26,385 nt of DNA from positions 1 to 26,385 of the forward strand of contig JAEYZI010000029.1 of the NCBI GenBank assembly GCA_023428065.1, given 5' to 3'. The position numbers and the translations under genes were made by a program. This stretch comes from Actinomycetes bacterium (GTDB lineage: Bacteria; Actinomycetota; Actinomycetes; Actinomycetales; Microbacteriaceae). The first letter of the stretch is position 1. Each line of letters opens with the position of its first letter. The notes beneath the pieces are model-generated. The model saw only the letters and a list, made by a program, of their open reading frames with translations, did not search any database and was not told the origin of the DNA. Below are positions 15,697-23,052 of this stretch, piece by piece.

Positions 15697-16370
15697 CCGA
15701 GCGCGCGGGACGCCTCGGCATCGGCGTCATCGGCGCCGGGCACGTGGGCCCGGTGCTCGGGGCCGCCCTCGGTGGCGCGGGGCACGCGATCGTCGGGATC
15801 GCGACGGTATCGGAGGAGGGGCGCGAACGCGCCGACGCCCTGCTCCCCGGCGTGCCCGTGCTCACGGTTCCCGAGCTCGTCGAGCGCAGCGAGCTCGTGC
15901 TCATCGCGGTGCCCGACGAGGAGCTTCCGGAGCTCGTCGCGGGCCTCGCGGCGGTGGGGGCCTGGCAGCCGGGGCAGCTCGTCGTGCACACCGCGCCCGG
16001 GTACGGCACCGCGGTGCTGCAGCCGGCGCTCGCCGCGGGGGCGATCCCGCTCGCCATCCACCCGGCCATGGTGTTCACGGGCACGAGCATCGACCTCGCC
16101 CGCCTGCACGAGACGTGGTGCGCGGTCACCGCGCCGGGGCCCGTGCTGCCGATCGCGCAGGCGCTCGTCGTCGAGCTCGGCGCCGAGCCCGTCGTCGTCG
16201 CCGAGGCGCAGCGCGCCCGCTACGGCGAGATCGTCGCGGCCGCGCGCACCTTCGCGACGGACGCCGTGGGCGGCTTCGTCGCCGGGCTGCGGGAGGCGGG
16301 GGTCGAGCAGCCGAACCGGCTGCTGGGGCCCCTCATCCGCTCGGCGGTCGAGACCGCGCTCGCCGACTAG
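15693..16370 (+). CDS. Rossmann-fold protein with DUF2520 C-terminal domain
   Basis: The protein has 225 residues. The N-terminus LGIGVIGAGHVGPVLGAAL is a GxGxxG dinucleotide-binding motif (residues 8-26), followed by VLIAVPDEELPELV as in NAD(P)-dependent dehydrogenases. The C-terminal half (HPAMVFTGTSIDLARLHETW, then a helical domain ending NRLLGPLIRSAVETAL) matches the DUF2520 pattern. It lies 11 nt before panC and overlaps the PH gene upstream by 4 nt. The place beside panC makes a reductase role in pantothenate synthesis, such as ketopantoate reduction, a reasonable guess; no proof can be read from sequence. Oxidoreductase fold: sure. Substrate: unknown. Confidence 0.85.
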   Translation: MTERAGRLGIGVIGAGHVGPVLGAALGGAGHAIVGIATVSEEGRERADALLPGVPVLTVPELVERSELVLIAVPDEELPELVAGLAAVGAWQPGQLVVHTAPGYGTAVLQPALAAGAIPLAIHPAMVFTGTSIDLARLHETWCAVTAPGPVLPIAQALVVELGAEPVVVAEAQRARYGEIVAAARTFATDAVGGFVAGLREAGVEQPNRLLGPLIRSAVETALAD

Positions 16371-16373
16371 CCT
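16368..16373 (+). promoter_or_regulatory. Candidate -10 box of panC
   Basis: TAGCCT overlaps the stop of the DUF2520 gene and lies 8 nt before GTG 16382. This would give panC a near-leaderless transcript of its own in addition to any read-through. The same 12-mer GCCGACTAGCCT occurs at the end of the DUF3180 gene (6209-6220). Confidence 0.35.
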
Positions 16374-16381
16374 TGATCCTC

Positions 16382-17221
16382 GTGAGCCAGCCCCAGGTCG
16401 TGACCGAGATCGGCGAGCTCCGCGCTCGACTCGCGGGCAAGCAGGTCGCGCTCGTGCCCACGATGGGCGCGCTGCACGCGGGCCACCTGGCGCTCGTGGA
16501 GCGCGCGGCCGAGCTCGCCGACGTCGTCGTCGTGTCGATCTTCGTCAACCCGCTGCAGTTCGGGCCAGCGGAGGACCTCGACCGCTACCCCCGCGACCTC
16601 GCGGGCGACCTCGCGACGCTCGACGGCCACGGCGCCGACTACGTCTTCGCGCCCGACGCCTCCGAGATGTACCCGGACGGCGCGCCGCAGACGACCGTGC
16701 GCGGCGGCGAGGTTGCGCAGACGCTCGAGGGGCGCGTCCGTCCCGGCCACTTCGACGGCATGCTCACCGTCGTCGCGAAGCTCTTCGGCATCGTGCGCCC
16801 CCACGTCGCGGTCTTCGGGCAGAAGGATGCGCAGCAGCTCTTCCTCGTGCAGCGCATGGTGCGCGACCTCGACATCCCGACGCGCATCGAGGCGGTCGAG
16901 ACCGTGCGCGAACCCGACGGCCTCGCCCTCTCGAGCCGCAACCGCTACCTCTCGCTCGAGGAGCGCGCGGCGGCGCCGGCGCTCCACCGGGCCCTCGAGG
17001 CCGCGGCATCCGCGGGCGATCGCGGCATCGACGCGGTGCTCGCGGCGGCGCAGTCGGTGCTCATGGGGGAGGAGCTCGTGAGCGTCGACTACCTTAAGGT
17101 GGTCGACCCGCGCACGTTCCTGCCGGTGCCCGACGACTACCGAGGCCCCGCCCGCGTGCTCATCGCCGCGCGGATCGGCGCCACCCGCCTCATCGACAAC
17201 GACGCCCTCTACCTGAACTGA
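16382..17221 (+). CDS. panC: Pantothenate synthetase (pantoate-beta-alanine ligase)
   Basis: It joins pantoate and beta-alanine at the cost of ATP to give pantothenate, the precursor of CoA. The protein has 279 residues, the standard length. PTMGALHAGHL (26-36) carries the HIGH-like histidines H32 and H35; GPAEDLDRYPRD (61-72), GRVRPGHFDGMLTVVAKLF, FGQKDAQQ (146-152) and LALSSRNRYLS (181-191, the KMSKS-like loop) complete the active site. GTG 16382 gives the family N-terminus; TTG 16373 is possible but overlaps the -10-like hexamer. lysS starts 8 nt downstream. Confidence 0.96.
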   Translation: MSQPQVVTEIGELRARLAGKQVALVPTMGALHAGHLALVERAAELADVVVVSIFVNPLQFGPAEDLDRYPRDLAGDLATLDGHGADYVFAPDASEMYPDGAPQTTVRGGEVAQTLEGRVRPGHFDGMLTVVAKLFGIVRPHVAVFGQKDAQQLFLVQRMVRDLDIPTRIEAVETVREPDGLALSSRNRYLSLEERAAAPALHRALEAAASAGDRGIDAVLAAAQSVLMGEELVSVDYLKVVDPRTFLPVPDDYRGPARVLIAARIGATRLIDNDALYLN

Positions 17222-17229
17222 GCACGACC

Positions 17230-18735
17230 GTGACCGAGTCCACCGTCCCCGAGACCGCAGAGCTGACCGGCGAGGAGATCGCCGAGCAGAAGGCCGTGCG
17301 GCTCGGCAAGCGCGCGCGCCTCATCGCCGAAGGTGACGAGGCCTACCCCGTCCGGCTGCCCATCACGGCAACCATCCCCGAGGTGCGCGCGCGGTTCGGC
17401 GAGCTCGAGGCGGATATGACGACCGGTGTCGAGGTGGGCCTCGCGGGGCGCGTCGTGCACCTGCGCAACACGGGCAAGCTGTGCTTCGCGGCCCTCCAGT
17501 CGGGAGACGGGTCGCGCATCCAGGCCATGATCTCGCTCGCCGAGGTGGGCGAGGAGTCGCTTCAGCGCTGGAAGGAGCTCGTCGACCTCGGCGACCACCT
17601 GTTCGTGCGCGGTGAGGTCATCTCGTCGCGGCGCGGTGAGCTGTCGATCCTCGCCAAGGAGTGGCGCATCGCCTCGAAGGCCGTGCTGCCGCTTCCCAAC
17701 CTGCACTCCGAGCTCAACGAGGAGACGCGCGTCCGGCAGCGCTACCTCGACCTGATCGTGCGCGAGCAGGCCCGCAACACGGTCGTCGCCCGCGCGAAGG
17801 CGGTCGCGTCGCTGCGCGCGACGTTCGCCTCGCACGACTTCCTCGAGGTCGAGACGCCGATGCTGCAGACGATGCACGGCGGGGCGGCGGCGCGTCCGTT
17901 CGTGACCCACTCGAACGCGTTCGACACCGAGCTGTACCTGCGCATCGCGCCCGAGCTGTTCCTCAAGCGCGCGGCCGTGGGCGGCATCGACCGCGTGTTC
18001 GAGATCAACCGCAACTTCCGCAACGAGGGCGCCGACTCCACGCACAGCCCCGAGTTCGCGATGCTCGAGGCGTACCAGGCCTACGGCGACTACCACACGA
18101 TCGCCGACCTCACACAGGAGCTCATCCAGAACGCCGCGCTCGCCGTGGCGGGATCGCACGTCGTGACGTGGGCCGACGGCACCCGGTTCGACCTCGGTGG
18201 CGAGTGGGCGCGCATCTCCATGTACGAGTCGCTCTCGGATGCGGCCGGCGTCGCCATCACGCCCGAGACGCCGCTCGAGGAGCTCGCGGCGCTCGCCGAC
18301 CGGGAGGGCGTCGAGGTCAAGCTGCCCACGCACGGCAAGTACGTCGAGGAGCTGTGGGAGCACTTCGTGAAGGGCGGGCTCGAGCGGCCCACCTTCGTGA
18401 TGGACTTCCCCGTCGACACCTCGCCGCTCGTGCGCGACAAGCCGGGTGCTCCCGGCGTCGTCGAGAAGTGGGACCTCTATGTGCGCGGCTTCGAGCTCGC
18501 CACCGGGTACTCGGAGCTCGTCGACCCCGTCATCCAGCGCGAGCGGTTCGTCGAGCAGGCGAAGCTCGCCGCGCGCGGCGACGACGAGGCGATGCGTCTC
18601 GACGAGGACTTCCTCACCGCGATGGAGCACGGCATGCCGCCCATGGGGGGCATGGGGATGGGAATCGACCGCCTGCTCATGGCGATCACGGGCCTCGGCA
18701 TCCGCGAGACGATCCTCTTCCCGCTCGTCAAGTAG
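17230..18735 (+). CDS. lysS: Lysyl-tRNA synthetase, class II
   Basis: It charges tRNA(Lys) with lysine. The protein has 501 residues. An N-terminal OB-fold anticodon-binding domain (about 65-150, with GRVVHLRNTGKLCFAALQ) is followed by the class II core: motif 1 near FLEVETPML (204-212), motif 2 FEINRNFRNEGADSTHSPEF (257-276), and motif 3 GMGMGIDRLLMAITG near the end. It starts with GTG 8 nt after panC, so it is probably co-transcribed with it. An acidic N-terminal extension of about 20 residues precedes the first helix. Nothing is missing. Confidence 0.97.
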   Translation: MTESTVPETAELTGEEIAEQKAVRLGKRARLIAEGDEAYPVRLPITATIPEVRARFGELEADMTTGVEVGLAGRVVHLRNTGKLCFAALQSGDGSRIQAMISLAEVGEESLQRWKELVDLGDHLFVRGEVISSRRGELSILAKEWRIASKAVLPLPNLHSELNEETRVRQRYLDLIVREQARNTVVARAKAVASLRATFASHDFLEVETPMLQTMHGGAAARPFVTHSNAFDTELYLRIAPELFLKRAAVGGIDRVFEINRNFRNEGADSTHSPEFAMLEAYQAYGDYHTIADLTQELIQNAALAVAGSHVVTWADGTRFDLGGEWARISMYESLSDAAGVAITPETPLEELAALADREGVEVKLPTHGKYVEELWEHFVKGGLERPTFVMDFPVDTSPLVRDKPGAPGVVEKWDLYVRGFELATGYSELVDPVIQRERFVEQAKLAARGDDEAMRLDEDFLTAMEHGMPPMGGMGMGIDRLLMAITGLGIRETILFPLVK

Positions 18736-18753
18736 GCGGGCGCACCGGGAGAC

Positions 18754-18769
18754 CCCCGGCGAGCCGGGG
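18754..18769 (+). terminator. Hairpin after lysS
   Basis: CCCCGG, loop cgag, CCGGGG form a 6-bp GC stem 18 nt after the lysS stop. No T-tract follows; it ends right at the TAGTCT hexamer of the next gene. It is a possible terminator only. Confidence 0.35.
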
Positions 18770-18775
18770 TAGTCT
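18770..18775 (+). promoter_or_regulatory. -10 box of the first small membrane gene (leaderless type)
   Basis: TAGTCT is followed by 6 nt and ATG 18782, with no Shine-Dalgarno sequence in the interval. Confidence 0.45.
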
Positions 18776-18781
18776 CGCTAC

Positions 18782-18916
18782 ATGCCCGACCGTCTGCCCG
18801 GCGAAGAGCCCCCGAAGATCACCACGAACCGCATCATCCTGTGGATCGTGGTCGCGGGCGTCGGGCTGTGGCTCATCGGCACGGGCATCGCGGGCATCAT
18901 CGCGAAGGCGGGTTGA
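18782..18916 (+). CDS. Small single-pass membrane protein (44 aa)
   Basis: The frame starts with ATG and encodes MPDRLPGEEPPKITTNR, then one hydrophobic helix of about 24 residues (IILWIVVAGVGLWLIGTG and on), ending IIAKAG. The helix contains evenly spaced glycines, a pattern that favours helix packing. The -10-like hexamer at exactly 6 nt supports expression as a leaderless mRNA, and codon choice is GC-rich like the neighbours. Its stop overlaps the next start in TGATG. The family is not recognised, but the position after lysS and the coding-like third positions argue that it is real. Confidence 0.65.
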   Translation: MPDRLPGEEPPKITTNRIILWIVVAGVGLWLIGTGIAGIIAKAG

Positions 18917-19008
18917 TGGACCGGCGCACCTCACGGCTCGTGATGTACGGCGGGCTCGTGCTCATGGTCGCGATCGTCGTGCTCGTCGTCGTGTTCAGCC
19001 CCCGCTGA
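18916..19008 (+). CDS. Very small membrane protein (30 aa)
   Basis: The ATG shares its A with the stop of the preceding small gene (TGATG), so translation is probably coupled; AAGG lies 7 nt upstream. It encodes MDRRTSRLVMYGG, then a hydrophobic run LVLMVAIVVLVVVFSPR, i.e. a basic N-terminus and one TM helix. With 30 residues there is little statistical support. The strict GC-rich third positions and coupling favour a true gene. No function can be assigned. Confidence 0.5.
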   Translation: MDRRTSRLVMYGGLVLMVAIVVLVVVFSPR

Positions 19009-19019
19009 GCCGGGCGTCG

Positions 19020-19025
19020 TAGGCT
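19020..19025 (+). promoter_or_regulatory. -10 box of the third small membrane gene (leaderless type)
   Basis: TAGGCT is followed by 6 nt and ATG 19032. The same hexamer and spacing occur before the lipoprotein gene at 20269. Confidence 0.45.
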
Positions 19026-19031
19026 TCTGCC

Positions 19032-19211
19032 ATGCCCACCGACTTCTGGGGAAACGCGATCTTCTCCGTCGTGCCCACGATCGCGCTCGGGCTCGTCTTC
19101 TGGTTCATCATGCGCGCGATCATCCGCGGCGACCGCGTCGAGCGCGCCGAGTACGCACGCATGGAGGCCGAGGAGCGGGCCCGCCGCGCCGCCGCGAAGG
19201 GCGACGCCTAG
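19032..19211 (+). CDS. Small membrane protein with charged C-terminal helix (59 aa)
   Basis: The frame encodes MPTDFWGNAIFSVVPTIALG, continuing through one TM helix (about residues 9-30), then the highly charged helix IIRGDRVERAEYARMEAEER and a basic tail ending AAKGDA. This looks like a small membrane protein often seen after lysS in Microbacteriaceae, from memory and unverified. It has a leaderless-type -10 box. Its TAG stop overlaps the stop of the convergent pirin gene in the shared CTAG at 19208-19211. Function is unknown. Confidence 0.72.
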   Translation: MPTDFWGNAIFSVVPTIALGLVFWFIMRAIIRGDRVERAEYARMEAEERARRAAAKGDA

Positions 19212-20194
19212 GGGCGCTCCCGCGGACGCAGCCGCACGTTCGGCAGCTCCGGCGCGGGCAGAGGGGCGCCGTCGTAGCCGTCGACGCGACCGAACGGTCC
19301 GGCCGGGTCGGCATCCGCGATCACGTCGTGCTGCCAGCGGGAGCGGAACGCGACGATCTCGTCGTGGCTGCGACCCACGAAGTTCCACCACATGACGATG
19401 GGCTCCTCGAGCGGGGTGCCGCCGATGAGCAGCACGCGCAGCGGGCCCGCGGATGCGTCGACGCGCAACGCATCCGTGCCGCGGCCGACGACCCCGAGGT
19501 GGTGGGCCGGCACGTCGACGCCCTGCAGCCGGGCCGGCACCGCGTCGACGACGAGGCCGTACTCGAAGTCGGCGTCGGTCGGCAGCTCGACCGACGCGCC
19601 CGCGGGCAGCGCGAGCTCGGCCGCGACGAGCGGCGTGTACGACGTGACGGGCGACGTGACGCCGAGCCACGAGCCGACGAACACGCGCAGCGTCGCATCG
19701 CCCACGGTCGCGACGTCGGCGACGTGGTGCTCGAAGAACGGCGCGACGCCGCGTGCGGCATCCGGGAGCGCCGTCCAGAGCTGCACGCCGTGAAGGCTCG
19801 CGGCCGCCGTCGTCGACACCTCGGAGTGCTGGATGCCGCGGCCCGCCGTCATGAGGTTGACCGCGCCGGGGTCGATGAGCTGGTGGGCGCCCGTCGAGTC
19901 GCGGTGCTCGATCTGCCCCTCGTAGAGCCAGCTCACCGTCTGGAGGCCCGTGTGCGGATGCGGAGGCGTGTCCATGGTGCCGGCCCGCGGGGTCGGCGTC
20001 GGGCCGTACGCGTCGATGAAGCACCACGCGCCCACGAGGCTCCGGCTGCGCTGCGGAAGCGTGCGCCGCACGAGCAGCGCTCGCGGGCCGCCGAGCGGCA
20101 CCTCGCGCGGGGAGAGCACCTCGACCGCCCCCGCATCCGGCGCCGCGTCGACGACGCACACGAGCTCCTGGGGGTCGCGTTCGAGGTTGCTCAC
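19208..20194 (-). CDS. Pirin family protein (bicupin)
   Basis: This is a metal-binding cupin protein; bacterial members include quercetin dioxygenases, but many have no known substrate. The protein has 328 residues. The N-terminal cupin shows HPHTGLQTVSWLYEG and AGRGIQHSE, giving the metal ligands H79, H81, H123 and E125 in the same spacing as human pirin. A second cupin-like domain (about 190-290) carries VLLIGGTPLEEPIVMWWNFV, the conserved C-terminal segment. The GTG start lies 8 nt from a TAGCAT hexamer, with no clear ribosome-binding site. It is convergent with the small membrane gene and divergent from the lipoprotein gene. Confidence 0.92.
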   Translation of the reverse strand: MSNLERDPQELVCVVDAAPDAGAVEVLSPREVPLGGPRALLVRRTLPQRSRSLVGAWCFIDAYGPTPTPRAGTMDTPPHPHTGLQTVSWLYEGQIEHRDSTGAHQLIDPGAVNLMTAGRGIQHSEVSTTAAASLHGVQLWTALPDAARGVAPFFEHHVADVATVGDATLRVFVGSWLGVTSPVTSYTPLVAAELALPAGASVELPTDADFEYGLVVDAVPARLQGVDVPAHHLGVVGRGTDALRVDASAGPLRVLLIGGTPLEEPIVMWWNFVGRSHDEIVAFRSRWQHDVIADADPAGPFGRVDGYDGAPLPAPELPNVRLRPRERP

Positions 20195-20202
20195 GTTGGG
20201 CG

Positions 20203-20208
20203 ATGCTA
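20203..20208 (-). promoter_or_regulatory. Candidate -10 box of the pirin gene (leaderless type)
   Basis: On the minus strand TAGCAT is followed by 8 nt and the GTG start at 20194. With TAGGCT at 20257 on the plus strand it forms a divergent promoter pair in a 74-nt gap. Confidence 0.4.
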
Positions 20209-20256
20209 CGCCGAGGTGAGCCCCGGAAGGGGGGCGCGGGGAGGCGTGAGCTTTCC

Positions 20257-20262
20257 TAGGCT
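20257..20262 (+). promoter_or_regulatory. -10 box of the lipoprotein gene (leaderless type)
   Basis: TAGGCT is followed by 6 nt and ATG 20269; no Shine-Dalgarno sequence is present. Confidence 0.45.
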
Positions 20263-20268
20263 GCCGGT

Positions 20269-21324
20269 ATGCGTCGCCGCCTCGTCCCCGTCGTCGCCCT
20301 AGCCGTGGCCCTCGCCGTCGGATTGGGCGGCTGCTCGCTCGTCGACGAGGTCGCCGAAGGGCAGCGGATCACGTCCGAGCGTCTCCGCGTGGCCGACTCG
20401 CTCCGCATCCTCGTGGGCGAGCTCGAGGCGCTCGACGGGGTCGCCTCGGCGAGCTACACCTTCGACGCGGTCGACCTGACAAGCGAACCCGCACTCGAGG
20501 TGCAGCTCGTCTCCATCGCCGCCGACACCTGGACCGCGGTGGGCGACGCGATCGACAGGGCGGCACTCGACGAGCCGCTGCGCGACCATCCGCTCGGCGC
20601 GACACTGCGCTCCGACCGCCTGGTGAGCACGTTCACCACCGAGGAGAGGCTCGACTGGCTCGACGACGACACCATGGCCGACGTGCAGCGCGCGCTGGAG
20701 CTGCTGCCGGACGCACGGGTGGAGCTGTCGGGGTACGGCGAGTCCGCGTTCATCGTCGCCGCCCATCCCGATGCCGCGGAGCGCCTCCTCGATCGGATCA
20801 CGGGCGACGCGGAGCTGCGGGCCTACCTCGACGGCGTCGATCCCCGTCGGCTGGCCGTCGATCTCCGCGCGCCCGGGCTCACGGTCTCGGGGGCGGTATC
20901 CGCCGAGGTCGCGGACTGGATCCGCGCGATCCTCGACCGCGACCTGCCGAGGCCCGACTTCTCGGACCCCGACGCCCCTCCCGCGACGGAGTGGGTGGCG
21001 GTGACGGTGAGCGGTGGAGCGGGCGATGCCGTCGTTTCCGTCGAGCTCGTCGGCTCCGCGCTCGGGAGCGGGCCGGCGTGGGACGGCCTCGTCGACCTGC
21101 TCACCGCGCCCGTGCCCGAGGTCAACGGCCCGGGAGCGTGCGTGCCGCTTCAAGTGATGTACGTGTGGGAGGGGGTGCAGGGCAGCTTCCCCTCGTTCTC
21201 GAGCGTGTGCGCGGGATGGGTGGTGAGCTCGGGCGACCCCGGTCGCCCGTCGCTCGTCGAACTGCGCGAGGCGCTCGCGGCATCCGGGATCGACCCCGAG
21301 GCCCTCGGCTACGACCTCTGGTAG
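20269..21324 (+). CDS. Putative lipoprotein of unknown function
   Basis: The protein has 351 residues. It starts MRRRLVPVVALAVALAVGLG and then GC, a type II signal peptide with lipobox LGGC and lipidated C22. The mature part is acidic, rich in Asp, Leu and Val, with repeated alternation of strands and helices (such as VASASYTFDAVDL and VQLVSIAADTW), suggesting a globular alpha/beta surface domain. Two cysteines late in the protein (in PGACVPLQ and SSVCAGW) could form a disulfide. No family is recognised. The leaderless -10 box and a hairpin behind it make it a single-gene unit between pirin and the antiporter. Confidence 0.8.
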   Translation: MRRRLVPVVALAVALAVGLGGCSLVDEVAEGQRITSERLRVADSLRILVGELEALDGVASASYTFDAVDLTSEPALEVQLVSIAADTWTAVGDAIDRAALDEPLRDHPLGATLRSDRLVSTFTTEERLDWLDDDTMADVQRALELLPDARVELSGYGESAFIVAAHPDAAERLLDRITGDAELRAYLDGVDPRRLAVDLRAPGLTVSGAVSAEVADWIRAILDRDLPRPDFSDPDAPPATEWVAVTVSGGAGDAVVSVELVGSALGSGPAWDGLVDLLTAPVPEVNGPGACVPLQVMYVWEGVQGSFPSFSSVCAGWVVSSGDPGRPSLVELREALAASGIDPEALGYDLW

Positions 21325-21370
21325 CTCACGCTGAGCGGTCGGTTTCCGGCCCCATCCGCCGCTCGTGAGC
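21324..21370 (+). terminator. Stem-loop after the lipoprotein gene
   Basis: GCTCACG plus AGCGG (21324-21330 and 21334-21338) pair with CCGCTCGTGAGC (21359-21370), a 12-bp stem with a 3-nt bulge and a 20-nt loop. It begins at the last base of the stop codon. There is no T-tract, but the place between two genes with separate promoters fits termination. Confidence 0.4.
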
Positions 21371-21395
21371 CGGATTACCGACCACTCGGCGCCGG

Positions 21396-21401
21396 TACGC
21401 T
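21396..21401 (+). promoter_or_regulatory. Candidate -10 box of the antiporter gene
   Basis: TACGCT lies 9 nt before ATG 21411. The gap is a little longer than the 6 nt of the other leaderless-type genes. Confidence 0.35.
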
Positions 21402-21410
21402 GGATTCGAG

Positions 21411-22994
21411 ATGGAATTCGTCGTGCTGCTCATCGCCCTCATGTTCGGCACGGTGCTGCTCGCGGGTATCGGGGAGCGCATCCGGCTCCCCTACCCGGTG
21501 CTCGTGCTCATCGCGGCAGCCGCCGCGGCGTGGCTGCCGTTCATCCCCGAGCTGCACATCGAGCCCGAGCTGATCCTGCCCCTGTTCCTGCCGCCGCTGC
21601 TGTTCGCCGTCGCGCAGCGCAGTTCGTGGGGCGTGTTCCGCCTGCGCTGGAAGACCCTCGTGCTCATGGCGGTGCTGCTCGTCGCGCTCACAGCCGTCGC
21701 CGTCGCGGGGGTCGCCTGGTACCTCATGCCGTTGCTGTCGTTCCCCGCCGCGATCGCCCTCGGCGCGATCGTCGCGCCGCCCGACCCCGTCGCCGTCGAG
21801 GCGGTCGCGGGCAAGGTGCGGATGCCGCGCCGCCTCATGACGATGCTGCAGACCGAGGGCCTCTTCAACGACGCCATGGCGATCGTCATCTTCCAGACCG
21901 CCGTCTCGGCCGCCCTCTCCGGCGGCGAGGTCGGCTGGGGCCTCGTGCCCGCATTCCTCGCCGGGGCGGCGGGAGCCGTCATCCTCGGCTTCCTCATGGC
22001 GTGGGTCGTCGGCGCCATCAACCACATCGTGCCGAACCGCATCGCGCGAACCGCGATCACGCTCGTCGCGCCGTACGCCGTGTACATCCTCGCCGAGCAG
22101 GTGCACTTCTCCGGCGTCGTCGCGGTCGTCGTGACGGCCGTCGAGCTCGTGCGTCGCGACCGCCCCCAGGACTCGCAGGAGCGACTCACGCGCGCCTCCT
22201 TCTGGGAGGTCGTGGAGATGATCACGACGGGCGTCGCGTTCGGCCTCGTCGGCATCGAGATGCGCTACGTCGTGGAAGACGAGGGTGCCAACCTGCTCGG
22301 TTGGATCCCCGCGATCCTCGCCATCTGCGCCGTCGTCATCGGCGTCCGCTTCCTCTGGGTCGCGCTCGTTCTGGGCGGAGGCCGCCGAGTCGAGGGGCAC
22401 GAGAACAACCGTCGCTCGTCGGCGGCATCCCGCCTCAAGGACATCGTCATCGTGACGTGGTGCGGGATGCGGGGGCTCGCGACTCTCGCCCTCGCTCTCG
22501 CCCTCCCCATCTCCATCCCCGGCCGCAACTTCATGGTCGCCACCGCGTGCGCCGTGCTGTTCGTGACCCTCGTGCTGCCGGGCCTCACGCTGCCCGCGCT
22601 CATGCGCATCCTCAAGCCCGAGGACGACCACGCGCTCGTCGAGCGCGAGGAGCGCCAGATCGCCCTGCGTGCCGAGCGTGCCGCGGCGACCGCCATCCAG
22701 CAGTCGGCGCACCTCGCCAAACTGGACCCCGAGCTCGTGGAGCGCGCACGCAGCCGCATCAGCGGCTTGCACTCGCTGCTCGAGCACGACGACGACGTCG
22801 TCGACTCCGAGCAGGAGGCGCACCAGCGCACCCAGGTGCACGCGATCGAGGCGATGCTGCGCGAGGCGCTCGCGGCCGCGCGCCGCGAGGTGCTCGGCAT
22901 GCGCGGCGAGCCGGGCGTCGACCCGGAGGCGGTCAACGCGGTGCTGCGTCGTCTCGACCTCCGCACGGTCTCGCTCGACGGCCAACAGCACTAG
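21411..22994 (+). CDS. Na+/H+ antiporter, CPA1 / NhaP type
   Basis: This membrane protein exchanges cytoplasmic Na+ (or K+) for protons. The protein has 527 residues with about 12 TM segments up to residue 410. The ion-binding region is seen as APPDPVAVE (122-130) and TEGLFNDA (148-155), matching the DP and ND motifs of CPA1 antiporters; the usual NDG is NDA here. GMRG at 352-355 is the conserved GxRG loop. The last 110 residues form a charged cytoplasmic helical tail (KPEDDHALVEREERQ and on) as in bacterial NhaP proteins. It has its own -10-like hexamer and is convergent with the Xre gene behind it. Confidence 0.93.
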   Translation: MEFVVLLIALMFGTVLLAGIGERIRLPYPVLVLIAAAAAAWLPFIPELHIEPELILPLFLPPLLFAVAQRSSWGVFRLRWKTLVLMAVLLVALTAVAVAGVAWYLMPLLSFPAAIALGAIVAPPDPVAVEAVAGKVRMPRRLMTMLQTEGLFNDAMAIVIFQTAVSAALSGGEVGWGLVPAFLAGAAGAVILGFLMAWVVGAINHIVPNRIARTAITLVAPYAVYILAEQVHFSGVVAVVVTAVELVRRDRPQDSQERLTRASFWEVVEMITTGVAFGLVGIEMRYVVEDEGANLLGWIPAILAICAVVIGVRFLWVALVLGGGRRVEGHENNRRSSAASRLKDIVIVTWCGMRGLATLALALALPISIPGRNFMVATACAVLFVTLVLPGLTLPALMRILKPEDDHALVEREERQIALRAERAAATAIQQSAHLAKLDPELVERARSRISGLHSLLEHDDDVVDSEQEAHQRTQVHAIEAMLREALAAARREVLGMRGEPGVDPEAVNAVLRRLDLRTVSLDGQQH

Positions 22995-23001
22995 CTGCCT
23001 C

Positions 23002-23040
23002 GCTGGTTGAGTGGCCCCGCCGGGGCGTGTCGAAACCAGC
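23002..23040. repeat. Interspersed palindromic repeat (GGTTGAG...CGAAACC type)
   Basis: The 39-nt element begins GCTGGTTGAGTGG, has CCCCGCCGGGG in the centre and ends TCGAAACCAGC; the outer 7 nt and the central CCCCG-CGGGG pair. I associate this GGTTGAGTnG...CGAAACC pattern with intergenic repeats scattered through Microbacteriaceae genomes (from memory). Here it lies between convergent genes and may end transcription from both sides. Confidence 0.65.
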
Positions 23041-23052
23041 CCCCGCTGAACC

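Noticed and set aside
18737..19031. tRNA or small RNA gene behind lysS
   Set aside because: No cloverleaf or TTCGA-type T-loop could be built; the stretch is explained by the small protein genes.
19450..19476. Short palindrome GGATGCGTCGACGC...GCATCC inside the pirin gene as a regulatory site
   Set aside because: It is inside a coding region and explained by codons plus the general GGATGC excess.
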